From the NCBI GenBank assembly GCA_963665545.2, contig CAXXKZ010000006.1, positions 269,163 to 333,162 on the forward strand: a stretch of 64,000 nt of DNA, in the 5' to 3' direction. Shown here piece by piece: positions 45,017 through 54,158 of the stretch. Numbering within the stretch: position 1 is the first letter of the stretch; the number at the start of each line of letters is the position of its first letter. A program made the translations under genes and the position numbers. The DNA comes from G963665545 sp963665545. GTDB taxonomy: Bacteria; Pseudomonadota; Gammaproteobacteria; Xanthomonadales; SZUA-36. The notes beneath the pieces are model-generated. The model searched no databases, was not told where the DNA came from, and saw only the letters and a program-made list of their open reading frames with translations.

Positions 45017-45925
45017 ATGCACAATAAAAACTGGGACGATTTACGCTACTTTCTCGCCCTCTGCCGCGAGGGATCGTTCACCGGCGCTGGCCGCTTGCTG
45101 GGTGTCAACCACACCACCGTTGCCCGGCGAATTCGCGAACTCGAGGAAAACTTGGGTGCCCGCCTCTTTGATCATTCCCGTAATGGCTATGAGATGACGC
45201 AGGCGGCGGAAGACATGTACGAGCATGCGCGCCGGATGGAGGAGATCACTCAGTCCATCGATCGGGATGTCTTCGGGCAGGACGCGGAGCTTAAGGGCCC
45301 TTTAAAGCTCACGGTGGCGCATGACGTTGCTGAACGGCTGGTCCTTCCCATGCTGCGAGAATTCCGGCAAGCCTATCCGTGTATTGAACTCGATGTCTTG
45401 ACAACAACTGGACTGGTTGACCTGGCTGCACGGGAGGCAGACATCGCGTTGCGGCTGACGGCCAAACCACCGGGTTATCTCATTGGGCGGGAAGTTTTAC
45501 CCATGCGACACGGCGTTTATGGCTCTCCGGCTTACCTGCAACACCAAAAAGGGAATGGTCAAGCGGGAAAGAGCCAGGTTATTCTTTTTCGTAGTGAGAC
45601 TGAACGGCCTGAATGGGTGCAACAACATTTTCCGGATTCTGAGATCTCAATGCGGGTGGACGACGTCGGCACAATGGCCCTGGCCGTCGCTAACGACATG
45701 GGTCTTGCCCGTATGCCGTGCTACGTGGGAGACACCCAACCCGCCATTCGCCGTCTCAGGCTGAAGCTTTCGCCCTCGACCTGGGGTATTTGGATTCTGA
45801 GCCATGTGGATCTGCGCAGTACGGCGCGCGTACGCGTGGCGCGAGAGTTCCTAATTGACGTTATCGAAAAGCAACGGGACTTGATAATGGGCGAGCGATC
45901 TCGCTATTTCGAGTCCGAAGGATGA
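45017..45925 (+). CDS. LysR family transcriptional regulator
   Basis: 302 residues. Winged helix-turn-helix at the N-terminus: WDDLRYFLALCREGSFTGAG, RLLGVNHTTVARRIRELEE and LGARLFDHSRNGYEMT. The effector domain (residues about 95-290) has the usual LKLTVAHDVAERLVLP and DIALRL segments; the inducer is unknown. The stop TGA overlaps the ATG of the cyclase (ATGATG at 45922-45927), so the two proteins are translationally coupled. This close pairing suggests that LysR and the cyclase belong to one response. Confidence 0.88.
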   Translation: MHNKNWDDLRYFLALCREGSFTGAGRLLGVNHTTVARRIRELEENLGARLFDHSRNGYEMTQAAEDMYEHARRMEEITQSIDRDVFGQDAELKGPLKLTVAHDVAERLVLPMLREFRQAYPCIELDVLTTTGLVDLAAREADIALRLTAKPPGYLIGREVLPMRHGVYGSPAYLQHQKGNGQAGKSQVILFRSETERPEWVQQHFPDSEISMRVDDVGTMALAVANDMGLARMPCYVGDTQPAIRRLRLKLSPSTWGIWILSHVDLRSTARVRVAREFLIDVIEKQRDLIMGERSRYFESEG

Positions 45926-47145
45926 TGGCCACTTCACTCGCTCCCTCCAGTGATGTTCGCACGATCACCAACTGGATTCTGAACCAGGCGTTGACGGAAT
46001 TTAAGGCCCACCATTTGCTGGCCGGCATGGCCCAGAGAATGCAGAAGCAGGGGTTTGAGGTGCACCGAATAAACGTGACCAACAGAGTATTGCATCCGCT
46101 ATACACCGGGGCCGGAATCACCTGGTGGCAGAACAAAGGTTTAGAAACGGACTCTTTTACCAGGACGGACAGCACCGGAGAGAATTGGCAAAAAAGTACC
46201 GTGCGCCACATGATGGCCAACGAGTTGGAATTCCTGAGGCTTCGGATTGATCAGGGAGAAGGGGTGCAAGAATATCCGATAATCGCCAACTTGCACTCAG
46301 AAGGCGCCACCGATTTCATTAGTGTCATCACGCCAATGGGCGGACCCGACACGGCTGTGCCCAGGCAGGACGGCCTCGTCATTTCGTGGGCAACTTGTAA
46401 ACCAGGTGGGTGGACCGCCCAGGAGATTACCGACATTCTGTATCTGCAGTCCCGCTTTGCCGTGGCATTTCGAATCGCCATGCGGGAAGACCTGGCCCAA
46501 AACGTGGTTTCCGCGTATCTCGGCGCGGATGCCGGCCGGCGTGTGCTCAATGGGCAGATAGCCCGAGGTGATGGTGAAGACATTGATGCCGTGGTCTGCT
46601 TTGCCGATCTTCGCTCATCAACCAGGCTAGCAGAAGAACTAGGGAGAGATGCATTTCTTCATTTGCTAAACGAGTACTTCGAATGCACAGCGCAGCCCAT
46701 TCAGGAGGCGGGTGGTGAAATACTCAATTACATTGGAGATGCAGTACTGGCTATTTATCCCTATGACAGTTTTGGTGACTCACGCGGCGCCTGCAAAGTT
46801 GCGCTGGCCACCGCGCTCCGGATCAAGCAGCTCATAGCGTTGAACAACAAGCCCCGGCAGAAACAAGGGCAGCCAACCATCGGATTCGGTATCGGCATGC
46901 ACCTGGGAAGAGTCATGTTCGGTAACATCGGCATACCCACACGACTGGCTTTCTCAGTCATCGGCCCAACGGTGAATGAAGCCGCGCGGATCACTGACTT
47001 GTGCCGTGAATTGCAAGAGGAGATTCTTGTATCAGCGGCATTCCGGGATACTGCTGGCGGGCGCTGGACGGCCAAAGGCGAGTACGAGTTACGCAATGTC
47101 AACCAGCCCGTTTCGCTGTTTGCGCCTTCCGGCCCCGACATTTGA
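45922..47145 (+). CDS. Class III nucleotide cyclase with GAF-like sensor, atypical purine-binding residues
   Basis: 407 residues, soluble. The first about 190 residues form a sensor region common before cyclase domains in proteobacteria (HRINVTNRVLHPLYTGAGIT). The catalytic domain begins VVCFADLRSSTRLAEELG with metal Asp229, then GGEILNYIGDAVLAIYP with metal Asp273. The transition-state pair Asn352 and Arg356 is in VNEAARI. The two purine-selecting positions differ from adenylate cyclases: Lys is replaced by Asn269 (NYIGD) and Asp by Ala343 (RLAFSVIG). Product could therefore be cAMP, cGMP or another nucleotide, or activity may be altered. ATG 45925 is an alternative start. Confidence 0.88.
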   Translation: MMATSLAPSSDVRTITNWILNQALTEFKAHHLLAGMAQRMQKQGFEVHRINVTNRVLHPLYTGAGITWWQNKGLETDSFTRTDSTGENWQKSTVRHMMANELEFLRLRIDQGEGVQEYPIIANLHSEGATDFISVITPMGGPDTAVPRQDGLVISWATCKPGGWTAQEITDILYLQSRFAVAFRIAMREDLAQNVVSAYLGADAGRRVLNGQIARGDGEDIDAVVCFADLRSSTRLAEELGRDAFLHLLNEYFECTAQPIQEAGGEILNYIGDAVLAIYPYDSFGDSRGACKVALATALRIKQLIALNNKPRQKQGQPTIGFGIGMHLGRVMFGNIGIPTRLAFSVIGPTVNEAARITDLCRELQEEILVSAAFRDTAGGRWTAKGEYELRNVNQPVSLFAPSGPDI

Positions 47146-47162
47146 TGCCCATTGGGGCCGGG

Positions 47163-47220
47163 ACGCTTGTATGTATTCATCCCCAGATTATCTATTTTCT
47201 GGAGTTAAGTTGTCAGCACC
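47163..47220 (-). repeat. Dispersed repeat, copy C (inverted)
   Basis: On the - strand from 47220: GGTGCTGACAACTTAA, then CTCCAG, ATAATCTGGGGATGAATACA. This matches the left end and subterminal sequence of the MITE at 41623 and copy B at 30849. The second end is missing. It lies 17 bases after the cyclase stop. Confidence 0.6.
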
Positions 47221-47318
47221 CTCGACCCAGCTTGGTATGTATTCTATTTAAGTAAATGAACATATAACTGCGTTTCGTTAATGTTACAGAATTCACAACA
47301 AGTTGCCCGTGATGTACT

Positions 47319-48944
47319 TTAATGTGCTTGCGGTTTAGGTGCCAACTGGGCCGTTCCACGGAGCACCTTACCCGGCAATGCGCCAGTGATTTCACCCTCC
47401 TTGAGAACGGCAATGCCATTGACGAATAGGTGCTCGATACCAGTCGAATAATGATGTGGATCGGTGTAGGTCGAGAGATCCTGGATTGTGGCAGGGTCAA
47501 AGACAACAATATCGGCATACATTCCCGGTTTTATCAGGCCGCGTTCATTCGCACCGATTCGTGCAGCAGGCATGGCGGTCATTTTGTGAATCGCCTGTTC
47601 CAGGCTGATCGTACCTTTCTCCCTGACGTAATGCGCCAATACCCTGGCAAATGAGCCGTAACTTCTCGGATGTGGATAGCCTTCTCCAGGCACGACGAGA
47701 TCGCCATCAGATTCAATCATTGACCATGGGTGCGCCATGATTCCTTCAATATCTTCTTCTGACATGCTATGGAAAATTCCGATAAATCCTCCCGCCAGTT
47801 GCAGATCAATCAATACATCAACTGCGGATTCCAGGTCCTGCGAACGGCCCTGACGTTCAAGCAGGTCTGCCAGTGTCCGTCCTTCGAATCCTGTGACCTG
47901 GGGTAATTCGCGAAATTGGATGGACTTAAAACTACCGCCTGTTTGCTGAGGAAAGATCATTTTCATCTCAGCTTCGATGCGGCGACGGGTTTCCGGATCA
48001 CCGATGCGTTGAGAGAATTCCTCGTCGCCGCCGGCCAACGCCCAGGGCGGGAACAGAATATCGGAATAGGTGCTAAACGCCCCATAGGGATAGAGATCAT
48101 GCGTCATATCCAACCCGTTTGAGCGGGCGGCGTCGATTAGTGCGAGGGTGCGTGTGCTCCAGCCGAACTGGGCCGACCCTGCGAGTTTATGGTGATTGAC
48201 ATGTACTGGGATCTGAGCTTCGTAACCGATTTGAATCGCTTCGGTGAATGCTTCGAGGACGCGAGGCCCCTCGTCTCGCAGATGACTGATGTATATGCCA
48301 CCAAAGCGCGAGGCAACCTTGGCCAGTTCAATGATTTCCTCGGTGTGCGCGTAGACTGCCGGTATGTATTCCAGGCCGGTTGACAGCCCCAGCGCACCCT
48401 GCAACATTGATTGCTCGACCAGGGCGCGCATTTCGTCGAGCTCTGCGCCGGTCGGCGCCCGGTCATCAAGACCCATGACCTGCTTTCGAATCCAGGTGTG
48501 CCCGGCGAAATAGGCCACATTGGGCGCCGTGCGCAAAGTGGCCGTGTATTGGTCCAACGGCCAGGGCTGATCGTGGCTGTGCAGGGAATTGACGATGGTC
48601 GTAACGCCCTGGCGGAGAAAATTCTCGGCCTGCGGGTATTCGTGCAGGTTGGTGACGTGCGCATGCAGATCGATGAATCCCGGCGCCAGGGTTTTGCCTG
48701 CCAGGTCAATCGTGGTTCCGCCCTCGGTTGTAACACTACCCGGGGGGCCGAGGCCGACGATACGATCGCCACGAATAAGCAAGTCTGCGGGAAATGCGGG
48801 GGTGCCTGATCCATCGACAACATGGCCGCCAACAAGCAAGATCTCCGGTATATCGGAGGCAGTGCAAATGCCACTGTGGATGACGCTCAGTATCGCAATG
48901 AGCGCCAATGTGAAGCTTTGAGTTAGTGATCGTCGGCCGGTCAT
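47319..48944 (-). CDS. Exported D-aminoacylase-like amidohydrolase
   Basis: 541 residues, signal peptide (SFTLALIAILSVIHSGICTA). Family segments: GGHVVDGSGTPAF, the metal motif APGFIDLHAHVTN (H94, H96), GLSTGLEYIPAVYAHTEE, YISHLRDEG, VNHHKLAG and a C-terminal HPRSYGSFARVL. The metal-binding Cys of characterised D-aminoacylases is absent; the region reads GVTTIVNSLHSHDQPW, so metal binding must differ. N-acyl-D-amino acids or D-peptides are the family substrates. It is the last gene of the - strand group headed by the TonB receptor, after a degenerate fragment. Confidence 0.85.
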   Translation of the reverse strand: MTGRRSLTQSFTLALIAILSVIHSGICTASDIPEILLVGGHVVDGSGTPAFPADLLIRGDRIVGLGPPGSVTTEGGTTIDLAGKTLAPGFIDLHAHVTNLHEYPQAENFLRQGVTTIVNSLHSHDQPWPLDQYTATLRTAPNVAYFAGHTWIRKQVMGLDDRAPTGAELDEMRALVEQSMLQGALGLSTGLEYIPAVYAHTEEIIELAKVASRFGGIYISHLRDEGPRVLEAFTEAIQIGYEAQIPVHVNHHKLAGSAQFGWSTRTLALIDAARSNGLDMTHDLYPYGAFSTYSDILFPPWALAGGDEEFSQRIGDPETRRRIEAEMKMIFPQQTGGSFKSIQFRELPQVTGFEGRTLADLLERQGRSQDLESAVDVLIDLQLAGGFIGIFHSMSEEDIEGIMAHPWSMIESDGDLVVPGEGYPHPRSYGSFARVLAHYVREKGTISLEQAIHKMTAMPAARIGANERGLIKPGMYADIVVFDPATIQDLSTYTDPHHYSTGIEHLFVNGIAVLKEGEITGALPGKVLRGTAQLAPKPQAH

Positions 48945-48970
48945 CAGTTGATCTTAATTGGGGGCTTGCA

Positions 48971-49300
48971 TTATCGGCCGACCGCCTTCGAATGTTCATC
49001 ACACCACCGCGGTTCCGGCAATGGTTTGGATTGCGGCCAGGCCTCATCCAGCGTATCAGCTGTATAGAGGATGCCATTGACCATGACGAAACGCACTGTA
49101 TTGGTGTTACGAATATCATCCAGTGGATTATCATCCAGCACCAGCAAGTCCGCGGCCTTGCCAACTTCCAGGCTGCCGATTTCCGAGCCCAGCCCAATAG
49201 CCCTGGCGCTCTCCAGGGTAGCAACGCGCAGGACACTCCAGGGACGTTTCGAAGGCCACACGAGGCAATGCTGCCCCGTCTCCTGCGGGCGGCTGCCACC
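48971..49300 (-). pseudogene. C-terminal fragment of a propeller-amidohydrolase
   Basis: The readable part is VLRVATLESARAIGLGSEIG, SLEVGKAADLLVLDDNPLDD and a VMVNGILYTADTLDEAWPQ ending, closely matching the last 110 residues of the 1089-residue gene at 50790 (LRVATLGSAEAIGLGQELGS...). Upstream the frame becomes nonsense near 49250-49300 and another frame takes over. It is a leftover from a third fusion gene, perhaps from recombination with its neighbour. Confidence 0.75.
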
Positions 49301-49368
49301 ACCGGGCCATGATCTGACGCTTGGCTTAGGCTGGCTGAACATCAGTGCTAATCATCAATTCATTATGC

Positions 49369-50730
49369 CTAGCGGTATTCGATTCCATTCTTGATGATAT
49401 AAACCAGATTCTTGAGCGCGCTCATGTGTTCCAAGGGATTTCCATCCACCACGATAATATCCGCAAGTTTCCCAGGTTCGATAGTACCGAACTGATCCGT
49501 GGAGGCGCCGCCGTCTCCTCGTCTTTGCCGCGACAACATCCGACCCGGCAAGCTGGTGGCGGAACTGATGACATGTATCGGGTTCATGCCATAGCGCACC
49601 ATCAGATCCATTTCGCGCCAGGTCGACTCGTGATGGAAGTTCATCGGCGTGCCGGAATCCGTGCCAACCAGAATCGGGATACCGGCCCTGTAAAGCTGCA
49701 TTAGTTTCCTGGGGAAAGTATAAATCTCGCGCTTCGAACCCGAAAAATAGGTTAGGCGAGAGAAGTAATCCAGTGACCCACGTACATCCCGATAGATGTC
49801 TTCCGGAAGGTAGCTCTTCAGCAACGGCGTGTCGAGGCGCTCAGGGAAGTCTCTCGTGATGTCATAGACATTGTCCACCATGAGGGTTGCCGTATAGTAG
49901 ACACGGCTTTCGGCCATTATTCGTATGCTGTCGCTCGGGAACTCCTCGTCGCCGATAGCGCCCATGTGTTCGATGGAATCGACTCCGGCATCGATGACCG
50001 CTTTGATATCCCGGTAATCTCCTCCATGGGCCGCAACATGAATCCCCGCCTGGTGCGCTTCCTCCACGACGGCCTTTAACATCTCAGGGGTCGGCCCGCC
50101 CCATGGCTTGAGCAGGTCCACGCCGGCAGCGATCAGAGTCCGAGCGTGCGTTCTGGCTTCATCGGCATCTTTGGCGATCAACTGGAAATAATGGGGCATG
50201 CCGGCGTCACTGCGGCTGATAAACGGGCCGCTGACGAAGAGGCGTGCCCCCACCTTCTGCCCTTTTTTGATTGCATCCCGCAGCTCGATGGACTCCTTCA
50301 AGGGACCGCCCATATCCCGCGCCGTGGTAACTCCGTGTTTCAGCAGGACCTTGGCGCTGATCTCCATGATTTCGGACATCCGCTTTTCATAGCGGGGAAA
50401 CCACTCGGTATACACACCATGCCCCACGAGCATCAGGTGGGCATGCATTTCTACCAACCCCGGCATCACGGTATAGCCATGGGCGTCAATGATATTGGCG
50501 TTGGGTGGGATTTTCACATCAACGCGCGTACCCGCATCTATGATCCGATCCCCTTCAACAACAATAACGGAGTCATGGATAGGCAGGCCCTCGTTACCGT
50601 CAATCAGCATCCCTCCGATAATGGCGATCGGCCCGTTTCGTGTCACAGGTTTGATGTCGTATGACGAAGCGCCAGCCAGGTCCGAGCAGAGCCATGACGA
50701 GACGAGGATGAAGAAGATAATTCTTTTCAT
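49369..50730 (-). CDS. Exported imidazolonepropionase-like amidohydrolase
   Basis: 453 residues from the ATG at 50730, which has an AAGGAG ribosome site; the frame is open 21 codons further upstream. Signal peptide MKRIIFFILVSSWLCSDLAG. Metal motif PGLVEMHAHLMLVG, then ARDMGGP, DLLKPWGGPTPEM with the bridging-Lys region, HVAAHGGDYRDI, SIEHMGAIGDEE and ILVGTDSGTP. The C-terminus (GTIEPGKLADIIVVDGNPLE) is typical. Substrate unknown; dipeptidase relatives exist. It starts 60 bases after the propeller-amidohydrolase stop and is likely in its transcript. Confidence 0.87.
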   Translation of the reverse strand: MKRIIFFILVSSWLCSDLAGASSYDIKPVTRNGPIAIIGGMLIDGNEGLPIHDSVIVVEGDRIIDAGTRVDVKIPPNANIIDAHGYTVMPGLVEMHAHLMLVGHGVYTEWFPRYEKRMSEIMEISAKVLLKHGVTTARDMGGPLKESIELRDAIKKGQKVGARLFVSGPFISRSDAGMPHYFQLIAKDADEARTHARTLIAAGVDLLKPWGGPTPEMLKAVVEEAHQAGIHVAAHGGDYRDIKAVIDAGVDSIEHMGAIGDEEFPSDSIRIMAESRVYYTATLMVDNVYDITRDFPERLDTPLLKSYLPEDIYRDVRGSLDYFSRLTYFSGSKREIYTFPRKLMQLYRAGIPILVGTDSGTPMNFHHESTWREMDLMVRYGMNPIHVISSATSLPGRMLSRQRRGDGGASTDQFGTIEPGKLADIIVVDGNPLEHMSALKNLVYIIKNGIEYR

Positions 50731-50789
50731 GGATAAACTCCTTGTTAGGATATTGTCGACCTCCGCCTTCCACGTGCTGTGGAATGCAT

Positions 50790-53700
50790 TCAATGAGCGC
50801 TCTCGGTACCTTGTGAATCAACCAGCCACCACGGCCGAGGCAAAGCTTGTTGCCGAGGCCAGATCTCATCCAGCGTATTGGCTTGGTACAGAACACCGTC
50901 GACCATGACCTGTTCCACCGAGTTGCTGTTGCGGATGTTGGCCAGCGGATTTTCCGCCAGGACCAGCAGGTCAGCCGCCTTGCCCACCTGGATGCTGCCC
51001 AGTTCCTGGCCCAGGCCAATGGCCTCTGCGCTTCCCAGGGTTGCAACACGCAGAACATCGTGTCCGCTCATTCCTCCCATGGTCAGAGCCCACATCTCCC
51101 AATGAGCCTGCAGCCCCTGTAATTCGCCATGGCCTCCCAGGCCAACGTGACCGCCGGCTTGTAATACGCGGTTCGCATCGGCAGCCATTTGCTGAAACAC
51201 TTCGTCTTGAGGTGGGCTCCAAGTAATGCCTTCAGCCATCTGGCGGTACAGCAGGGTGGGCGGGAAAAATCGTTGCAGTTTTTCTTCGGCGAACACATTT
51301 TCGTGGATTGGGAAATAATTGCGCGTAAAGGGTCCGCCAAATGCAACCAGTAGCGTGGGCGTGTAGGTGATGCCGGTTTGCGCCAGCAGCTGGATGACGT
51401 CGTTGTACAAAGGCGATGTCGGCAAACTGTGCTCGTTGCCGCTGAACCCATCCATGGCGTGAGTCAAATCCATCTTGGTATCAGCCCCCCCTTCCGTGGT
51501 GGGCATCAGCTTCAACTCACGACTGGCCTGGATGATCCACTGTCGAGTCTGACGGTTGCCCACCAGATAGGATTTCAGCAGGTGGGTTTTGTAATACGTG
51601 CTGTAGCGCGAAAGTACATCACGAACCTGCTCGTAGGACTGGAAGTCATTCCAGAGAAATACGCCTGCACCCGTCGAAAATATTCGTGGCCCGACCATTT
51701 CTCCGGCCGCGACCAGATCGCTGTAGACAAAAATATCCGCATCGAAGGATTGTGGATCGCGAATGCTGGTAATGCCATAGGCGAGGCTTGCCCAGGCGCT
51801 GTAGTCTTTCGTACCCAGTACCCCGCGTTTGATGTCAATCCAGTGTGAGTGAATATCAACGATTCCGGGCATGATGGTTTTGCCCGTCACATCGATGACC
51901 CGCGTATCCCGTGGGATATCCAGGCTGTCTTTGGGACCAACGCCGGCAATGCGGCCGCCATTGACCAGGACGTCCGCATGCTCGATCACTTCATCACCGC
52001 GCATGGTAATGACCCGGCCGCCTTGCAGTAAGACTGATCCTTCGGGTGTCCTGCGCGGCGCGGTTACAACGGCCGCAAAGTTCTGAGTTGCTTCCCCAAC
52101 CTGGGTAAAAATGGTTGCACCCGCGGTCCATGCCACCATGTCGCCGCCCCGCGCCCAGGCCATTTGGTCCGCGCCGATGGTGGTCAGCTTGCGATGGCCG
52201 GGGGCATCGAGATACACGTTGACTGGCGGCCTGTCCGCTGAACTGTCAGCTGAACTGTCCGCTGAACTGTCAGCTGAACTGTCCGCTGGAAGGTCCGCTA
52301 TGTCCACCAGAAAAACCTGGCCAGACACCAGGGCCAGCGCCTGTTTGCCATCGGGGCTGATCAGCACGTTTTCGGCCATGGCGGGTACACCGTTTCTGCC
52401 GATCCCCATGATGCGAGCATGTGCAGTCGTGTCACTGCCGTCCAGACGGCGGGATATCAGACCACCGGCCATCGAATAAGAGTAAAACCGTTCCGGATCG
52501 GCGCCGATGGACATGCTGGTGGTGCCGGCAGCTGCGGCAATCTTTTGCCCATCCGTGTCGAAACCCTGGCCCGAGCTGGTGGCTATGACGATGAACTGAA
52601 CTATCTGCTCCGCTGCAGCCAATTGCTGTCGGTCATTGATACGCCGGACGTCACTCGGTGCTGTGATCGCGAGAATATGCTGGCCATCCGCTGTCCACAC
52701 CGGGTTACGGTAATAGGCTGCCCGCATGCTGACTTGCTCAGGCGGCTGTCCTCCACCGGCTCGAACTCGCCAGACCTGTCCGCCCTGATTGCCATCCCAG
52801 GTGACATACGCCAGCCACTGTCCATCCGGTGACCAGGCCGGCTGGAACTCTCCACTAGCCCGCGACTCCGTGAGCCACCGTGGAGTGCCTCCTGCAGCCG
52901 CCATCACGTAGATCCGGGCAAAGGCGGAAAAGGCAAACTGCTTACCGTCGGGAGAGGGTTGAGTACCCTGGATGACTCGCGCCTGAACCGGACCCTCATC
53001 CAATTTGGTTGCAAATTCCAGCCGCCGAGCGACTTCCAGGCTCACATCGGCCTGGAACGGAATCAAACTATTCTTGCCGCTTGCTACATCAATTCGATGG
53101 ATTTTTCCGCCATACGCGATGACTACAGCCGAGCCGTCCGGCGTAAAGGAAAAATTGGGCAAAATGTCACGGCTGGCGCGGTCTTCCAACGCGGGCTGAC
53201 CAATCGGAAAGGCCATCCACCGTTCTTCTCCACTGACGAGATTGCGAATGCGAAGTCCGGTCTGATGGGCCTGCCGCATACCAAACGCCAGCCACTCACC
53301 ATCCGGAGAAATCCCGGGCCGAAATGCTCCTTCACGCTCAAAGGTTACAACCTCGGTGGCGCTACTGGCTGTGTCATAGCGCATAATTTGCGCTGTTGGC
53401 CCCGCAGTGGAAAGATATTGGCGCGGCGAAGGTGAAGTGAAGTAGATGCTGCTTCCATCTGGCGACACCGCGGCACCAAATGGGCCAGTCGGAATGGATG
53501 ACACCAGCAGCGAATTGCTACCGCTCTTGGGTAGCTCAATTTTGATCGGCGCCTGGCTCTTGTCCAGTGGATACTGCCAGAGCTCTACGCTATTGCTCCT
53601 GCTGCGGCGGGGAGAAATTCTCGACACCAGGACGGACTGGCCATCCGCTGACCAGGCCGGGGAGAACAGCTCAGCGCTGGTTTCTTCCGACAGCTGACGG

Positions 53701-54059
53701 ATCACCCGGCCTTGTCCATCGGCCAGCCAGATATTGTCCTCACCGCTGCGGTCACTGATGAATACCATCTGGCTGCCATCGGCGGAATAGCGCGGCTGGG
53801 AATCAAAGGAATTGCCGGTAATTAATGCGGTGGCTTTACCGCCGCCGATAGGCAATGAATAAATGTCGCCCAGCAATTCGAACAGCAGCGACTGTCCGTC
53901 CGGCGCCACATCCAGCGACATCCAGGTGCCCTCGTCAGTCTGGAATGAAACGTGGTCTACGGGCCCGGCATGAACGTCACAGCCGAATATCAATATTAAA
54001 AAGGGTAACAGTGCGGGGAATAATTTGTTGAAAGGGCGTATGAGCATAAACGTCTTCAA
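50790..54059 (-). CDS. TolB-like propeller fused to an amidohydrolase, exported
   Basis: 1089 residues, paralogue of 38041-41391. After a signal peptide (residues about 12-32) the propeller starts SFQTDEGTWMSLDVAPDGQS and repeats WSADGQ/SPDG blades. Near residue 590 is a low-complexity linker of SADS units. The amidohydrolase domain has GGRVITMRGDEVIEHADVLV, metal motif PGIVDIHSHWIDIKRG, and ends IQVGKAADLLVLAENPLANI. It lies 99 bases downstream of the TonB receptor stop and upstream of two more amidohydrolases. The pairing suggests that it acts on what the receptor brings in; that is inference. Confidence 0.88.
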   Translation of the reverse strand: MKTFMLIRPFNKLFPALLPFLILIFGCDVHAGPVDHVSFQTDEGTWMSLDVAPDGQSLLFELLGDIYSLPIGGGKATALITGNSFDSQPRYSADGSQMVFISDRSGEDNIWLADGQGRVIRQLSEETSAELFSPAWSADGQSVLVSRISPRRSRSNSVELWQYPLDKSQAPIKIELPKSGSNSLLVSSIPTGPFGAAVSPDGSSIYFTSPSPRQYLSTAGPTAQIMRYDTASSATEVVTFEREGAFRPGISPDGEWLAFGMRQAHQTGLRIRNLVSGEERWMAFPIGQPALEDRASRDILPNFSFTPDGSAVVIAYGGKIHRIDVASGKNSLIPFQADVSLEVARRLEFATKLDEGPVQARVIQGTQPSPDGKQFAFSAFARIYVMAAAGGTPRWLTESRASGEFQPAWSPDGQWLAYVTWDGNQGGQVWRVRAGGGQPPEQVSMRAAYYRNPVWTADGQHILAITAPSDVRRINDRQQLAAAEQIVQFIVIATSSGQGFDTDGQKIAAAAGTTSMSIGADPERFYSYSMAGGLISRRLDGSDTTAHARIMGIGRNGVPAMAENVLISPDGKQALALVSGQVFLVDIADLPADSSADSSADSSADSSADRPPVNVYLDAPGHRKLTTIGADQMAWARGGDMVAWTAGATIFTQVGEATQNFAAVVTAPRRTPEGSVLLQGGRVITMRGDEVIEHADVLVNGGRIAGVGPKDSLDIPRDTRVIDVTGKTIMPGIVDIHSHWIDIKRGVLGTKDYSAWASLAYGITSIRDPQSFDADIFVYSDLVAAGEMVGPRIFSTGAGVFLWNDFQSYEQVRDVLSRYSTYYKTHLLKSYLVGNRQTRQWIIQASRELKLMPTTEGGADTKMDLTHAMDGFSGNEHSLPTSPLYNDVIQLLAQTGITYTPTLLVAFGGPFTRNYFPIHENVFAEEKLQRFFPPTLLYRQMAEGITWSPPQDEVFQQMAADANRVLQAGGHVGLGGHGELQGLQAHWEMWALTMGGMSGHDVLRVATLGSAEAIGLGQELGSIQVGKAADLLVLAENPLANIRNSNSVEQVMVDGVLYQANTLDEIWPRQQALPRPWWLVDSQGTESAH
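52232..52291. repeat. 12-bp tandem repeat in the propeller-amidohydrolase linker
   Basis: Five in-frame 12-base units, alternating TGTCCGCTGAAC and TGTCAGCTGAAC, encode Ser-Ala-Asp-Ser repeats on the - strand. Unit length keeps frame, so copy number can vary without loss of the protein. The other fusion paralogue lacks this tract. Confidence 0.85.
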
Positions 54060-54158
54060 CCTGGCGATTTGTGGGTATCGGGCAACGCGCGGCAGCCAGT
54101 GGCAAGGGCCTTTAATCTCAATGCTACACGACCGATAGTTGGCCGAGCTTTACGCTTA

